Assembly: GCA_039566865.1 (NCBI GenBank)
Contig: CM076944.1
Coordinates: forward strand, 14,716,501-14,780,500
Origin: Aurelia coerulea
Lineage: Eukaryota > Cnidaria > Scyphozoa > Semaeostomeae > Ulmaridae
Direction of reading: 5' to 3'
DNA length: 64,000 nucleotides
Shown piece by piece: positions 33,160 to 44,891 of this stretch; positions within the stretch are counted from its first letter, which is position 1, and every line of letters starts with the position of its first letter. The position numbers and the translations under genes were made by a program. The notes under the pieces are model-generated. The model had not been told where the DNA came from and did not search any database. It saw only the letters and a program-made list of their open reading frames with translations.

Positions 33160-35502
33160 CTAAAATAACACAGAGACAATGTTACTTCCTCCTACTAAAA
33201 CCTTCGCTGAATAGCAAATCTCACTTTGTCTCATAGAGAATTGCATGTACAAAAAAGAGCAGCAAACCAAAATAGGAGATGTCATTGCAAAGTTAAATCA
33301 GAGCAGCGATACCCTGCTCAAGAAAAAGAAAACAGATTTAAGGGCAAATAATTGCAGTAAGCTATCATATTTATAGGCAAAATAATCAAAGCTGATAATT
33401 TTTTGTACAAGGTAGCCTTGATAACATTGTTTTAGTAAGCAAATCTCCTATTTCTAGGTCAGAGCTTCCTCATTAGTCTTGATGAAAATAAGCAACAATG
33501 CAACTTTATGTTTGTTTACATTTAGGCCAAACCACGACGAATGAGAGCGAAGTCAAAGTTTTGTTATTATTCTCATTGCTCTGGTGGCCAAAACAGCCAG
33601 CAAGTACTTTAAAATACTTTCATTTCTGAAAACATCAGATTAAATTCGAAAGTGATATACATTCAACCAAGGTTAACGTTTGTTTTCTGACTAAAAAGCA
33701 GACAAGTTTGTAAAAGGAAGCACGTAAAGTTAACGAAGATCAAATAGTCATGGCTCTCGAGGAAAAATTGCCTTTGAAAATTGTGGGAAACCGGCAAAGG
33801 CTACAGCAAAACAGGCAACATTTCTAGAAACTAGATGCTTACAGCTATTGCGTTATATCTCCAAAATGAGAATTCCTGTCTTAGTTTAGAAAATATTGGA
33901 GTTTGAAAAAATTTCGGTTAAATTTAGGCCAACAAAAGTTCATTTTCTTGAAACTGCAAGCTGAAGTTCAAGACGAGAAAAAGACAAGTTTATTTCGTCA
34001 ACAATTGGCGAAAAGTGGCAAAATAGGACAAAACGACATCGAGGAATCCAAAACTTTTAACAAAATTTCCATGAAACAAAGGACAAACGTTAAATTTATG
34101 ATAAAGTCTGCTTACTTGCTGTGCTGAATCCTGAGTTTGTAAACAGAGTTGTCCACGGCCTTTGAAAAATATGAAAAACCAAGAAGCTTTGAGTCCAAAA
34201 TGCTCAAAGAACTTGAAAGAGCGAAGATACAGCTATTGCGTTATATCTCGATATTTTGCTTTGGGACACTAGGGACGCCTGCTGACGCCATTTATCACAA
34301 AATTTTACTTTCGCGCCACAGCTTTCTTGCAAGAGAGGCCGGAAGTGACGTCAGAATTCAGGCTTGGTGTTGTCGGGCGTGTCCTTGGCCAGGTCATGTG
34401 GAAGACCAGAGATGCGAGGCCGTTGAACCTATTTGGTGAATCCTGTACAGTATTAAACTCCATGGGCTCTTTTATTTTGTTTGAATGTAGATAATGTATA
34501 TATCAAACAAAGCATTAATCGTATGGTACCAGCACGTTTTAATAAAAGGCAGAACATATAAATCATAATTATTTTTGTGCTTTTTCTGCCACTATCCAAA
34601 TATGGGGATCCGATGGTCACGTGACTTAAATTATTACAATGAAAATATTTAATTACCAAAAGTTTGGGTGAGGGGGCATTTTTTGCCTCCCGGCTGGAAT
34701 AGGGTTAAGTTAAAAACTCTCTTTGTAAATATCTTCGTCTACCCTTACTTGCTACTTTTGGCTACAATTCTGCGTGTTATCTCATGTTAATCTGGACGAA
34801 TTTTGCTTGTTAAGTCAATAGCTCTATTTTGATTATTTTCCCAAATTGCCCAAAGAAAAATTGGCGTAAGTTTCATTGTTATATCTCTTGTAGCTTTGAA
34901 GAAAAATTGGGTGAGCGAAAAATGCCTCCTCCTGGTTGAAAATGATAGAATTTCTACCCGGTCCAAATTGGATTAAAAGAGTTTATGACTTTCCATCTTG
35001 ACTTCACATGAATTTAATTTCTAATCAACGATATGGTGGAAGTAACTCTATGCCTTGAGCAGTGGAGACCAGGGCTAAATACTATTTATCCCTGGTGGGA
35101 CCCTGGGTGGGGAGCAGCGACGGGGACAATGGTTGTCATTTTCTCTCGGCTGGGGTTCCAATTGTTCATCGCACCTTTCTTAGCCAATGTGAAGCCGGCT
35201 CAAGTATTTCCGTAAAAATGATTTCTAAGTAGTTTTTTTTATTGTAATTGTATATTTAGTTGTATTTTAGGTTTTTTCTCTCTTCAAGTATAGTCCTGGG
35301 GGTAGTCATGATCTTTTGCTCCCATGGCAACGTTCCTGTAGTATTGCATAGTGGGTCGTACGTAGTGTCCTAGGTAATTCGTTCTTGTGAACTTTTTGTA
35401 TTGAATTTATAAAAAATTATGGTGCCCCACATATGGCTAAATTGAATCAGTTTCAGTTTCATACATTTTAAATTCACCACATACAATTTATAATTTACTA
35501 TA
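33160..35502. other. Intronic stretch, no gene seen
   Basis: TACAGCTATTGCGTTATATC occurs at about 33840 and 34230, suggesting a decayed duplicate. At 34280-34385 GGCGCGAA-like, TGACGTCA-like and CGCCCGACAACACC motifs (minus sense) define the CACGCCCGACAAC repeat family described in the findings. Confidence 0.4.
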
Positions 35503-35672
35503 CAGGCCCGTAGGAAGCGGGGGGGGGGGGGCAGGGGGGGGCTCAAGCCCCCCCCCAATGATTTTTTAAAACAATGGTGCTACGTCACATGACTTAATTA
35601 GATGTATTGTTCTCTATTGTTTTAAGAACAATTGCCCCCCCCCCAATCCGAAGCTTCTTCCTACGGCCCTGC
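35503..35672. mobile_element. 170-bp MITE with CAGG(G)CCCGTAGGAAG ends and G/C runs
   Basis: Left CAGGCCCGTAGGAAGCGG and right CTTCTTCCTACGGCCCTGC are inverted copies. Long G runs (35519-35530, 35534-35541) face C runs (35546-35554, 35635-35644). Such TIRs occur on small DNA-transposon relics in many invertebrates. No ORF. Confidence 0.7.
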
Positions 35673-35689
35673 TATATCAACAGATAACT

Positions 35690-36150
35690 AAATGTACTGC
35701 GATGCTTGGAGCAGCACTGAATGGGAGCCAAATTTGAGTAACTCAGTAAATGGATGGGAAGTCGAACTGAAATAAGGAGGAGAAATGCTTGGAGAAGTTA
35801 ACATCAGGAGAGGGATTTTCAAGGGCGATAGCTTATCCCCAATCTTACATGTAATGGCCCTTGTACCATTATGGATCATTCTTAGAAAGGAAATATGGGG
35901 TACAGCTTAGGCAAGGACAGGCCACCTCCTCTCTATGGATTTAGAAAATCACAGGAGAAATGTCAATCCGATAGATTTAGTGATAAACTGTACGATTATT
36001 CAGCCAAGATATTGGTATGGAATTCGGAATACAAAAGTGTGCCATGCAAAAGATTGTTAAAGGAAAAATGGCGGAAAGCGAAGGAATAACCTTGCCGAAT
36101 GGAGAACAGATAAGATCATTGGACTTTGGAGGAAGGACAGGATTATAGGG
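35690..36150 (+). pseudogene. LINE F reverse transcriptase fragment
   Basis: Translated with frame changes: GEMLGEVNIRRGIFKGDSLS (motif B of a distinctive LINE clade), PILHVMALVPL, RKEIWG, and later EGITLPNGEQI. The same clade is represented by the fragment at 50967-51600. Several stops and frameshifts make it a pseudogene. Its right end comes within about 15-20 bp of the splice donor of the DUS3L exon at 36166. Confidence 0.8.
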
Positions 36151-36165
36151 CAGCATCTTACTCAC

Positions 36166-36218
36166 CTATGCAGAAAGGAAAGCCACTCTAGCAAGAATCT
36201 CCTCGTATTTTCAACTCC
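36166..36218 (-). CDS. DUS3L: DUS3L exon (residues 224-241)
   Basis: Acceptor GCTATTTTTAG before 36218; donor GTGAGT after 36166. It encodes GVENTRRFLLEWLSFLH plus two bases of Arg241. The TRRFLLEWLSF block is a hallmark of Dus3 and begins the C-terminal helical domain. At 53 nt it is a very short exon, followed by the 26.5-kb intron. The strong donor probably matters for splicing across that distance. Confidence 0.95.
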
Positions 36219-36958
36219 CTAAAAATAGCATGAAAGGGTATATGATGAGATCGATGAAGAAGTGTCAATCGCAGAAGGGGAAGCAATTTGAATGGCAACA
36301 ACTTGTATTTTTCTTGAGGGGAAACTTTCAGCAGCTTGTGCTCTGTCGAGAAGGCAATGTATTACCACAAATTATTACCAAATTGACGTTTCAAAGCGAG
36401 GCAATACAAGAATCCCGTCAATCCCATTGGCTAATCGCTCAATTCCCGCGGTTTCCCCGTAGCCTTGTACAATACGATACAAGGACGCGTTTTGTAGCCA
36501 CAGCAACTGCTTTAGGCCTGTGAGATTTGACATAGGTCAAAATTAGAAGCTATTAGGTAACGAAACTCATACTAGCCGGTTTGTCGTTCTACAGGAAGAT
36601 ATAAATCCATCCGTCTAAATGCACAGACCTCGCAAGCTCGGTCAGTACTTTTAAGACGTCGGGCTTTACATTTCCTGCACAATACAAAACCGGTTAGTAT
36701 GCGCATATTATCACCGTATGATCAGGGTAATAAATATGATTGATCGAGAGCGTTCGAAACTGACGTAAGAGTACGGCATTATTTTCAGTACAGACCGCCG
36801 AGTCAGCATGGAAACAGAATGGAAGTTGAAACAACTCATTTTCGAATAGCATCAAGTGGATTCATCTTCAGAGCGTTCTCGATAATTTTTATCTTTTGAA
36901 ACAATCTTTCACGCTTTTATCTTTTACCAATCTTCTTAAACAAGAACCCTGCCACAGG

Positions 36959-37093
36959 ATAATAAACACATAATAACTGTTTCCTAAGGGCAATACCGAA
37001 AATATCACCCCTCAGCCTTTGTAAAAAACAACACGGTTTCGGGTTAACATTTTCTGGTACTGCCCTCGGAAACAGTTATGATAGGTTTATTAT
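36959..37093. mobile_element. About 135-bp palindromic MITE
   Basis: ATAATAAACACATAATAACT and TGTTTCC at the left are mirrored by GGAAACAGTTATGATAG and GTTTATTATG at the right; internal GGGCAATACCGAAAAT also pairs with its inverted copy. A near full-length hairpin. Confidence 0.7.
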
Positions 37094-37394
37094 GAATGAT
37101 CTGATCATAAATGCATGGTTTTGACGACAGCTTGACGCTGAAATACGAAGAAATAAAAATTGGTTCCTGTGCGTGGTGACAGGCCAGGAATCTGATACCG
37201 GATGAATAAAAAGAAACAATCCCCCCTTTGAATGGCTAATGCTCTCTGCATAGCAAGGCAATAATATGGGCAAGTACGTCTTTCAATAGTGGACATGTTC
37301 AAATACAATTTAAAATTTACCTGACTGAAAGCAACTGAAATTTTGTGGGATTTTCTCAAATTTCCCCTTCAAGAAACATTCAAAACAAGCCTAA

Positions 37395-37560
37395 AATTAC
37401 GACCGAATTTTCTGCCTTACAGCAATGACTTTTATATGCTTTAGCACGTGTTATCCCTTTTGGAGATAAAGTGTAACACCTGGGCCTAGGAGAGAACAAC
37501 ATTATTCAGCGTGATAACACATGTTGAAGCCATTGCTTTAAGACAGAAATATTAGGAAAC
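37395..37560. repeat. Imperfect inverted repeat
   Basis: CTGCCTTACAGCAATGACTT and TAGCACGTGTTATCCC at the left pair with GTGATAACACATGTTGAAGC and CATTGCTTTAAGACAG at the right. Probably a decayed MITE. Confidence 0.55.
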
Positions 37561-37823
37561 TCTGGTTCTAGGACTGAGTTATAAATTGAATGCCATTAGT
37601 CATGGGAATTATTCGGCTATGAACGTTACCAGTTACCGCCCTCCACCTCACCCTCCACCATGACAGGAAAACGAACGTTTTTGCACGGTAGCCCCCTCAA
37701 TGTTAACTATTTGTTAAATCACTTCACGACATTCATGCCACTGACTTTAGGTGGAAAAGCTATTTGGTCATTTCTCTGTTTTACTAAATTTATATAACTT
37801 CCTAATATCGAAAATATATCTAC

Positions 37824-37911
37824 CTTTGTATCAGAACCCCAGTGCTCTAGACCATAATTCGTGTAGTCTTTCAAGATGTCGAATCTTTCACTTGCTGATA
37901 TATCCCAATGC
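37824..37911 (-). CDS. DUS3L: DUS3L exon (residues 194-223)
   Basis: Acceptor TTTATTTCAG before 37911; donor GTAGAT after 37824. The first G completes Arg194; then [19 protein letters not shown] and [10 protein letters not shown]. The HWDIS-SER and [10 protein letters not shown] blocks are nearly invariant in Dus3 proteins and connect the barrel to the C-terminal domain. Confidence 0.97.
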
Positions 37912-39009
37912 CTGAAATAAATCGAAGTCAAATATTCATTTTGAATTCTATACTATGGAAAGTTTTCACAGTGGAAGATCCATTTTGAATTGAAAAGTCA
38001 GTGGCACTTAGTAAAGTTTGAAAAGTCAGTGGCATAAAGTGACCCAAAATAGCTGAGTTTGTTATTGACTTGAGAAGTTACTTCTTGTACAATTGTGTTA
38101 TCAGCTAAATTAAGTCCAGGGCCGATGAATATTGCATTTTTATGTGCTAGACATTTGAAAAGCTTGCTGATCTAGAGAGCAGGTGGTTTCAAACAACATC
38201 AAGTTTCTAGTCCATGTAAGTTATGTTTGTAATTCTTGAAATTGATTCTAACACGATGAAAAACATGCCTCCTATGTGACACACTTAGCTTTGTTAAGAT
38301 TAGATCTGTGACAAATAACCGGATCTGAAAATCATTTCTCACAATCTACAAGCATGCAAGAAGGAATCGAATGTCCCTCACGAAAGTAAGACCAAGAAAC
38401 ATCTATGAAATAAATGCCACCATTGACACAATCGTGAAGCATAGCAAAATTTAGTGCTCTTTCGAGTTCAGCGTTCATCAGTTTTGGTAATCCGGTATTT
38501 CAAACAAATGAACATGATCTGAAGATTATCAAAAGTTTGATCTAAAAAAAAAAATATCCACCCGATCAATGTCTTTCTTGGGAAACCACACAAGATCCAT
38601 TTTAAGAAAAAAACTTAACGCAAAAATTTTTTATGACAAGAAGTTTGCTTTGAGGTGGTTTAACCATCTATCAGCCTTCGTTACTTTTCAATTTTTCAAC
38701 ATAATAAACCCGTTTATGGAGGGCTTGACATAATTTATACTTAGAAATCAAATAAATTCAAAAAGATACGTGCTACAAATTTTGTTTGATATTAGTTAGA
38801 TAGAGATAGCTGCACTTAAATAATTTGCATGTGTGATATTTTCTCATCTTGCAAACAGTCAAAGTTAAAGTTATTCCGAAAACCAGATAGATAAATAATG
38901 TTTAAGTTGGAAGGTGCAAACTCATAGAATTGGAATTTTTGCTTTTAGCTATGAAAGGTTGACTTTATCCCTTCAACAGTTTTGCAACCTTCTTGCTTTT
39001 AATCTTATA

Positions 39010-39784
39010 CAGGGTGCCCCAAAAAACATGTGCGCTGTTTGAGTGGCTTCTGCGGAGCAGCCATAAATCCAATTTTTCTGTTTTTAAGATTCTTGACAGA
39101 AGAGACTTCAAATTAAAGGCTGGCACCGAGTTTGAGTAAATCTGATCACTAGTTGCTGATTTATGGAGCAAGAAAGCCAATAATATTTGCTTCCTCAAAA
39201 CGAGAGGATTCATAATTCTCCATTGCGTTAAAATCAACGAAATTGATTAAAAAAAAACATACCTAGCCCTGTTTTCTGATGTTTATAAGTGAGACAGATA
39301 GTCATACATTGACTTTTGTGACAACCAAGAATATTGGACATAGCTATGGTTGCTAGGTATAGAAATGCGCAACACAAGTGCTTCAGGCCATGTCATGCGT
39401 CCATCAGATTCTTTGCTTCTCAAAAGTGATAAAGTCATTTCAAACCAACAATATTGCATTCAGCATGCTGTTTGGTTGATACTGTTGGAGAATATGGTCA
39501 TTAATTACTCCTAAATGCGTTTCCTGGCATAACTGTAAAGTTTAAGTTCATTTAATGTTAAAATTCAAGTTATAAGGTTAAGTACGGAGATAAAAATGGT
39601 TTTGAACCAACCAATGATTGTGACTTTCTTTCTCAATAAATCAGCAACCACTTGTCAGATTTACACAAACTCGGTGCCAAACTCTTAGTTGAAATCTCTC
39701 CTATTCACAAATCTAGGAAAGTTAGATTCATGGCTCCTCCACAGTAGCCATTCAAACGGCGCACATGTTTTTTGGGACACCATG
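39010..39784. mobile_element. 775-bp MITE, CAGGGTGCCCC termini, TA target duplication
   Basis: Left CAGGGTGCCCCAAAAAACAT and right ATGTTTTTTGGGACACCATG are flanked by TA. Arms match for about 180 bp, sharing GGCACCGAGTTTG and GTTGCTGATTTAT. Tc1/mariner-type non-autonomous element in the DUS3L intron between exons 37824 and 41660. Confidence 0.85.
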
Positions 39785-39874
39785 TAGGAAAAGTTTAACT
39801 GAGTTTAACACCCAAGCTTGAAAGTGATATATAACTATACAAGGTACTTGTCCATCTGGTCTGTTTGAGTACTA

Positions 39875-41640
39875 CCAGGTATCTAAAAATAGGTATCTCC
39901 TTTTGCAATAAGGTATTGGCCGTTCCGAGTGCGCAACTAAATTATTTAATCTTCAAATTAAATGCACGTATCCTGCATCTAAAAATCGTCCACCAAACAC
40001 GGGAGATAGGAGCTCGCTCGAGGTCCAGATTTAGAGGTACCTAGTACCAGAGGTTTTGAAAAAGGGCCTAGGAATAATTTGATATCATGTGCAATAATAG
40101 ACCCTTAGCCACGACCCTAATTAAACGAATAGAATGGAAATGGGTCGAGAATAATAGACTAGAGGAGCATCGCCCTAAATGGTCAGCTAACGTTTTTCAT
40201 CATATCTGACCGCGCTGCAAAAACTTCGTTTCAAAAGGAATTCGGGCCTGGATTTTGCAGGAAAGTGCGTTAACATTATTCGCTGATGCCAGTTCTGAGA
40301 TTTTATCTTGTTGTTTTCGTTTTGTACCGCCTATCCTTGTCCTGAAGGATGTTTTTAAAACACTTACCTGAAATGGATAAAGGTGAGAGTATTTTATGTC
40401 CTTGTTGTTTTCCAAGCCCAATATTTGTTTTCTTCGCGTTGCCTCAGAATTTTGTATAAAGTACAACTACAGTTCGTTTTCAGGCAACTCCAACCCTCCA
40501 AAGGTTATTTTTGAAGAAAAATCTCAGAAATCTGCATTGAATGTAAAAGCCGGGGGCTTTATTTCGGTTGTGGTCAGACTGGCTTTCCTGCGCCCCTATT
40601 GGTCAGCCTGTTGATTCTGACTTCCCTTACTGACCCCCCTGTCAACCACACTGTTAGAAGTCATAAGGTTAAAGTCATAATCCTCAAGATAATGGTAAAA
40701 TTATAAATCTTGATTTTTTTGTCAATTACTGCCTTGTTGATTTCATTTGTGTAAGGTTTCATTCACGAACTAACTTCCCGTTGTCGTCAATTTCATCATT
40801 TTATCTATCAATAATTTTAAATGTAACCATATCAATTCATGCTTCTTGCAAACCCCTCCTCCCTTTACTTCATTTTCAAAAATATCCCGTAGACCTCCTT
40901 ATTCCTTCCCCCGGCACTCACAGTTTAATAATCCTGCTTAGGTTTGCTGCGACGAGATAAGTTCAACTAGGTAACTGCGAAGGCATTGTTATGAATTAAG
41001 GGTACGTTCAAATTAGACGCCATGCCAAAGATTGGGCCGTTCAGACCGGCTTGCGTTTGAACTGAAAATTTACCAAGACAAACAAGAAGCTAGTCGTTAT
41101 AGTTAAGTTTAGCTTTCAGAAAGAGTTAATGAACATGTTTATTGTGATTTGCCCAGTCTTAGGGCGCTTCCTTATTTTCAAATCGATTTTATAGCGAAAC
41201 CTGACCATTTAGGGCAAAGCCTCTCTTGTGCCGGTTCTCGAAAATAAATGTATATGTGCTCCATTTCCTCTTCTTCGACATGATAAACTTTTGCAACGGA
41301 ATGTGAATGATTCGTCAACAGAAAAGTTATTTCAAGAGCGATTGAAACATCTCAAATCGTAATTATTTTCAAAAGTAGAAACTAAAAATAGAAGTGAATT
41401 AATTCCTTGGAATTATTTCCATAATATCAAATTATGGCTAGGCTCTTTTTCAAAACCTCTTCTTACAGGTGCAATCGAAATTCTTACTTTGCAAACTCGC
41501 ATCATCTACGGCATTTGTTGGAAAATTTTAAAATGCAAGGTATGTGAATTTCAGTTGAAGATAAACAAATGTTGTTTTGTAATTGGAGAGTCAAAATATC
41601 TTATAGCTTCGTTCTTTTCATAGTCTTACCAATTACCAAA
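39875..41640. mobile_element. Diverged 1.75-kb relative of the 13743 MITE
   Basis: After TA, CCAGGTATCTAAAAATAGG starts the element; CCACCAAACACGGGAGATAG (about 39990-40010) and CCAGAGGTTTTGAAAAAGGG (about 40043) match the left arm of 13743-14532. Right-arm counterparts (TATGGCTAGGCTCTTTTTCA, about 41430-41455) appear inverted at the other side. The 1.2-kb interior is unrecognised. Its right end approaches within some 20-40 bp of the donor of the exon at 41660; the exact terminus is eroded. Confidence 0.7.
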
Positions 41641-41659
41641 GAAAAGAACATAACCAAAC

Positions 41660-41707
41660 CTTTGCTCTTTAATTTCAGTGAATATCCATGGTTTTATTAG
41701 TGCACCT
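41660..41707 (-). CDS. DUS3L: DUS3L exon (residues 178-194)
   Basis: Acceptor TTTGATTTCAG before 41707; donor GTTTGG after 41660. A completes Arg178, then GALIKPWIFTEIKEQ and AG of Arg194. G-A-L after IAR belongs to the FMN-phosphate-binding segment, and KPW-FTEIKE is a Dus3-specific helix. At 48 nt this is the smallest exon; the donor (GTTTGG) is weak by eye. Confidence 0.96.
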
Positions 41708-41833
41708 CTGAAATCAAATGAAAAAAATTATCTTTTTCTGAAATCGTCATAAAAACTGCTACGTTGGAAAATTTTGCAACTGTAACAAAACTTTTGCACG
41801 GAAGACTGAATTTTGATGGGTGATGCACAAATT

Positions 41834-41900
41834 CACGCCCGACAACCCTCCTGGATTTTGTGACGTCATTTCCTGTCCCGAACCGCATATTTTTGCAAAT
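41834..41900 (+). repeat. CACGCCCGACAAC repeat, copy 3
   Basis: CACGCCCGACAACCCTCC, then TGACGTCATTTCC and ATGGCGCGAA, in the same order as the reverse complement of 34290-34380. See findings. Confidence 0.55.
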
Positions 41901-41989
41901 GGCGCGAACTTCTGGTCTGGCATCAACAACTTCTGACGAGTACAGCCGTTGTTAACACCAGCATCGAAAAAAGGGGAATGCATTTCCAT

Positions 41990-42648
41990 ACACCTGTCAT
42001 TGCTCCACAATACTTAGAAGTTTGGAGTTCATCATTCAATGATGCTGTAATAAAAGTCTTGGAGTATTCAAGCATTTTAAAATATGCAAACGATACTGTT
42101 TTGTATTTCGCGGGCAAAGAAATTGATTCAATTGAAAACAAAAAATCGAAAGACATGGAAACTCTGTCACAGTGGCTGAGATGCAATGAACTCACATTGA
42201 ATCTGAAGAAAGGCAAGACAAAGTCGATACTATTTGGAACAGCACAACGAATTGCAAAACAGCGAAGTGGGCCACTCAAAGTCACAATATTTCAGCCAAC
42301 CCCAACGGTAATTAACAACACAACGGATTATGAATATCTTAGCGTCCTTGTGGATACCACACTTAACTTGAACTCCCATTTTGACAAATTTTTCAAGCGT
42401 GCATCTGGTAGACTGCGACTTCTGGCAAAATTAAGGTCGTGCATGGACAATGCTACAGCTAATACCATCTATCGTACTATGATTCTTCCAACATTTACTT
42501 ACTGTGGTGTATTGCAACTGAAGCTCTCAAATACGCAAATAAGCAGACTTTCCTCATTTCATTCTCGTACATTGAAGATAGTCTATGGTGATGAACCAGC
42601 AGACACAAAGTTGGGGTACAAAGCATCAGCCCAACATAACAATTCCTA
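41990..42648 (+). pseudogene. LINE G reverse transcriptase fragment
   Basis: Open frame in which the RT similarity begins around YSSILKYANDTVLYFAGKEI (YAND in place of YADD, motif C with altered second residue), followed by LSQWLRCNELTLNLKKGKTK, YEYLSVLVDTTLNLNSHFD, and LPTFTYCGVLQLKLSN. It ends with a stop near 42648, before the usual C-terminal block, so it is truncated at both ends. It lies in the DUS3L intron between exons 41660 and 43191, antisense to the gene. Confidence 0.8.
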
Positions 42649-42756
42649 GCATGAAAATAGATCCAGAAAAATAATTTCTCTGACCCAACCTTCCTAAAAG
42701 TTATGAAGTCAGTATCGTAAATTCGCGTAACTTCCCATACACTTGAATGCCAATTA

Positions 42757-42801
42757 CGACGGCGGGCCAGCGCGGCGCCGCAGTCGACGCGCGGCAAGCC
42801 T
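42757..42801. other. Short CpG-rich patch
   Basis: About 45 bp with many CpG (CGACGGCGGGCCAGCGCGGC, then GCCGCAGTCGACGCGCGGC) in AT-rich surroundings. Nature unknown. Confidence 0.5.
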
Positions 42802-43190
42802 AGTATTATCAGATTTACCTTCATATTTACTACATGTGCGCTCATGACACTTCAAAACAGAGTTTTGAAGCTAAACCAATGTTTAAACTCCATTGTTGAT
42901 ATTGCCTTGGACTGGCTATCAATGTTTTTATACACAATCTAGAAAAGTACAATTTAACAAAAAGATATTTCACCAGGACTATAATACAAGGAGTGTGATA
43001 GGTACTCGATCAAATCGAAATAAACATAGACAGCAAGGTCTCATAGTTGGATGAACTGAAAGTGTGAAATTAATTCTTCATAACCGAAAATCGCTTTGCC
43101 TTGTCGGAGACCTGATTTTTCTGTCCTACAAAATTTATCCTTGCTGTCATATACAGTTGAAACAGATATGAGAGGACCGTACGTATCTAC

Positions 43191-43269
43191 CTTGCTATCA
43201 TGATTCCAGATACACGTGTGTTCTCTCTGCGTAAGTTAGCATCTTCAAACGACAGTACGTCACCATTTC
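43191..43269 (-). CDS. DUS3L: DUS3L exon (residues 152-178)
   Basis: Acceptor TTCAACAACATAG before 43269; donor GTAGAT after 43191. GA completes Gly152; then NGDVLSFEDAN, a variable helix and VSGIMIA plus AG of Arg178. NGD and GIMIAR are the flavin-binding signatures of the barrel's last strands. Compared with the remembered human protein the segment between them (LRRENTR) is one residue longer and lacks the usual Q-T-G, a local divergence. Confidence 0.95.
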
Positions 43270-44794
43270 CTATGTTGTTGAAAAAGTAATTGATCTCAAC
43301 AACGAATTTCAATCACAGTTATGAATGCATTGAAATAATAGCAAACTGCTATTTCTATTAGTGCAACCCTGGGCAGTTCTGAACGTTACTGTTCGTTTTC
43401 AGCTGAATAGGTCATTTGGGCTCATCAAATCAAATCATGATAACGGCTAACAACTGAAATAAACTTGGTGCAAGTTCGACTTTGTCCTATTTCAGTATCA
43501 ACGATATTCTCAGGTATAAGTTTACAAGTGAAATTGACAGTCTGAATTACAAGCATGGCCCTAATATTCTGAACTTCTGGGCAACAAATGCATCAAAATA
43601 AATAAAAACTTGACCCTGAGAGCATAGGCTCAAAGCCTTTAAAAGGATGGTTTAATAGCTATTGCATCTTGAAAGGAAATTCAGATGTTTTGCAGTGTAT
43701 CATGATCATTTTCAAACTGAAAGCGTTATATTTCAGCTCGTTTAAGGTTATGACGTCATTGGATTTCAAAATAATAAACAAAAAGAGCGACAGACTTATG
43801 CTTACCAACATATTAAGACCTTTATAAACAATGTTGTATTCTTGATAATTCTACCAATTTAACCGAAACAATTTGGAAGCTATGATGGATTTGATCTTGT
43901 TTCAAGATTTGAATTGAATTCTTTTTGAAAAATACATTGCAATTTAAAAAAACTAATGACAATATCTCAAGAGCTCGTATATCATTGCAGCAAAGCGCTT
44001 AAAGTTCCTTCAAAGCCATTCAGTCTGAATAAATATATAACAACCGCTTAAACCAACTTTTATAAAGTTTGGAGCCTATGCTGGGCGTTCTTTGCAAGAT
44101 GAAAGATTTGAAAATTCACTGTATCTGAAATACGTAGGATATGGGAAAGAATCAAAACTTTGTCTCCTAGCAAAGGAACAACTAAATTTCTAATTTTCTT
44201 ATTGTGTCTGCTCCTTGGATTTTATGGTAATCCTAATTCTAAAACAAAAGGTGTAAGGGAGACCGGGGCTAGTTTTAAAAGGGGCACATTGTAACAGGAT
44301 CAATTATTCAATCAATATCAAAGCTGTTCTCACCAGTTCTATGAATGGATTTCGTTTTTTACCTTTACAGTTAGCCATCATTTTTTAATGGCAATCATAA
44401 TTTTTAGGCCAGAAACTATCTCCAAGTACAGAATTTCGGAATCTCACGACTTTTCATCAAACATCACCGTTATCTAAGTAAGTATTCTTTTCGAAATGTC
44501 AAGAAAAACTCCAACCATAGAAATCCGTTTAATATTAAAGGTCATATAAACTTTCAAACAAAAATTTTACCAATTTTCATTACAATTTAATTCCAATTTC
44601 AAGGCATATCTGAACCTAAATCAAACGTTTGCGATACTTGAATGCTAGGTTTATAACTGAAATGCCTTGAATATTGTTCAGAAAATATATGTTGTAAGTG
44701 ATGGTTTGTGTTATAGTCATTTCTATGACGTTTCTCCTGTAAATATAGAAAATAAAGAAGCATTTCGTCAAAATTAAAAAAAAAACAGACATAC

Positions 44795-44891
44795 CATATA
44801 ATGGCATTGGACTGGCAAGATCTGCACATTGATTTATGTATTCCCAATCTGCAAATCGTGTGTAACGTTGTTCTCTCGATCTTCCATGCAA
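44795..44891 (-). CDS. DUS3L: DUS3L exon (residues 120-152)
   Basis: Acceptor TTCGTTTAG before 44891; donor GTATGT after 44795. Encodes [32 protein letters not shown] and G of Gly152. LHGR carries the conserved His (121) of the Dus active site, and SREQRYT is the Dus3 form of the segment. Strong identity to DUS3L; this exon first gave the gene its name here. Confidence 0.98.
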
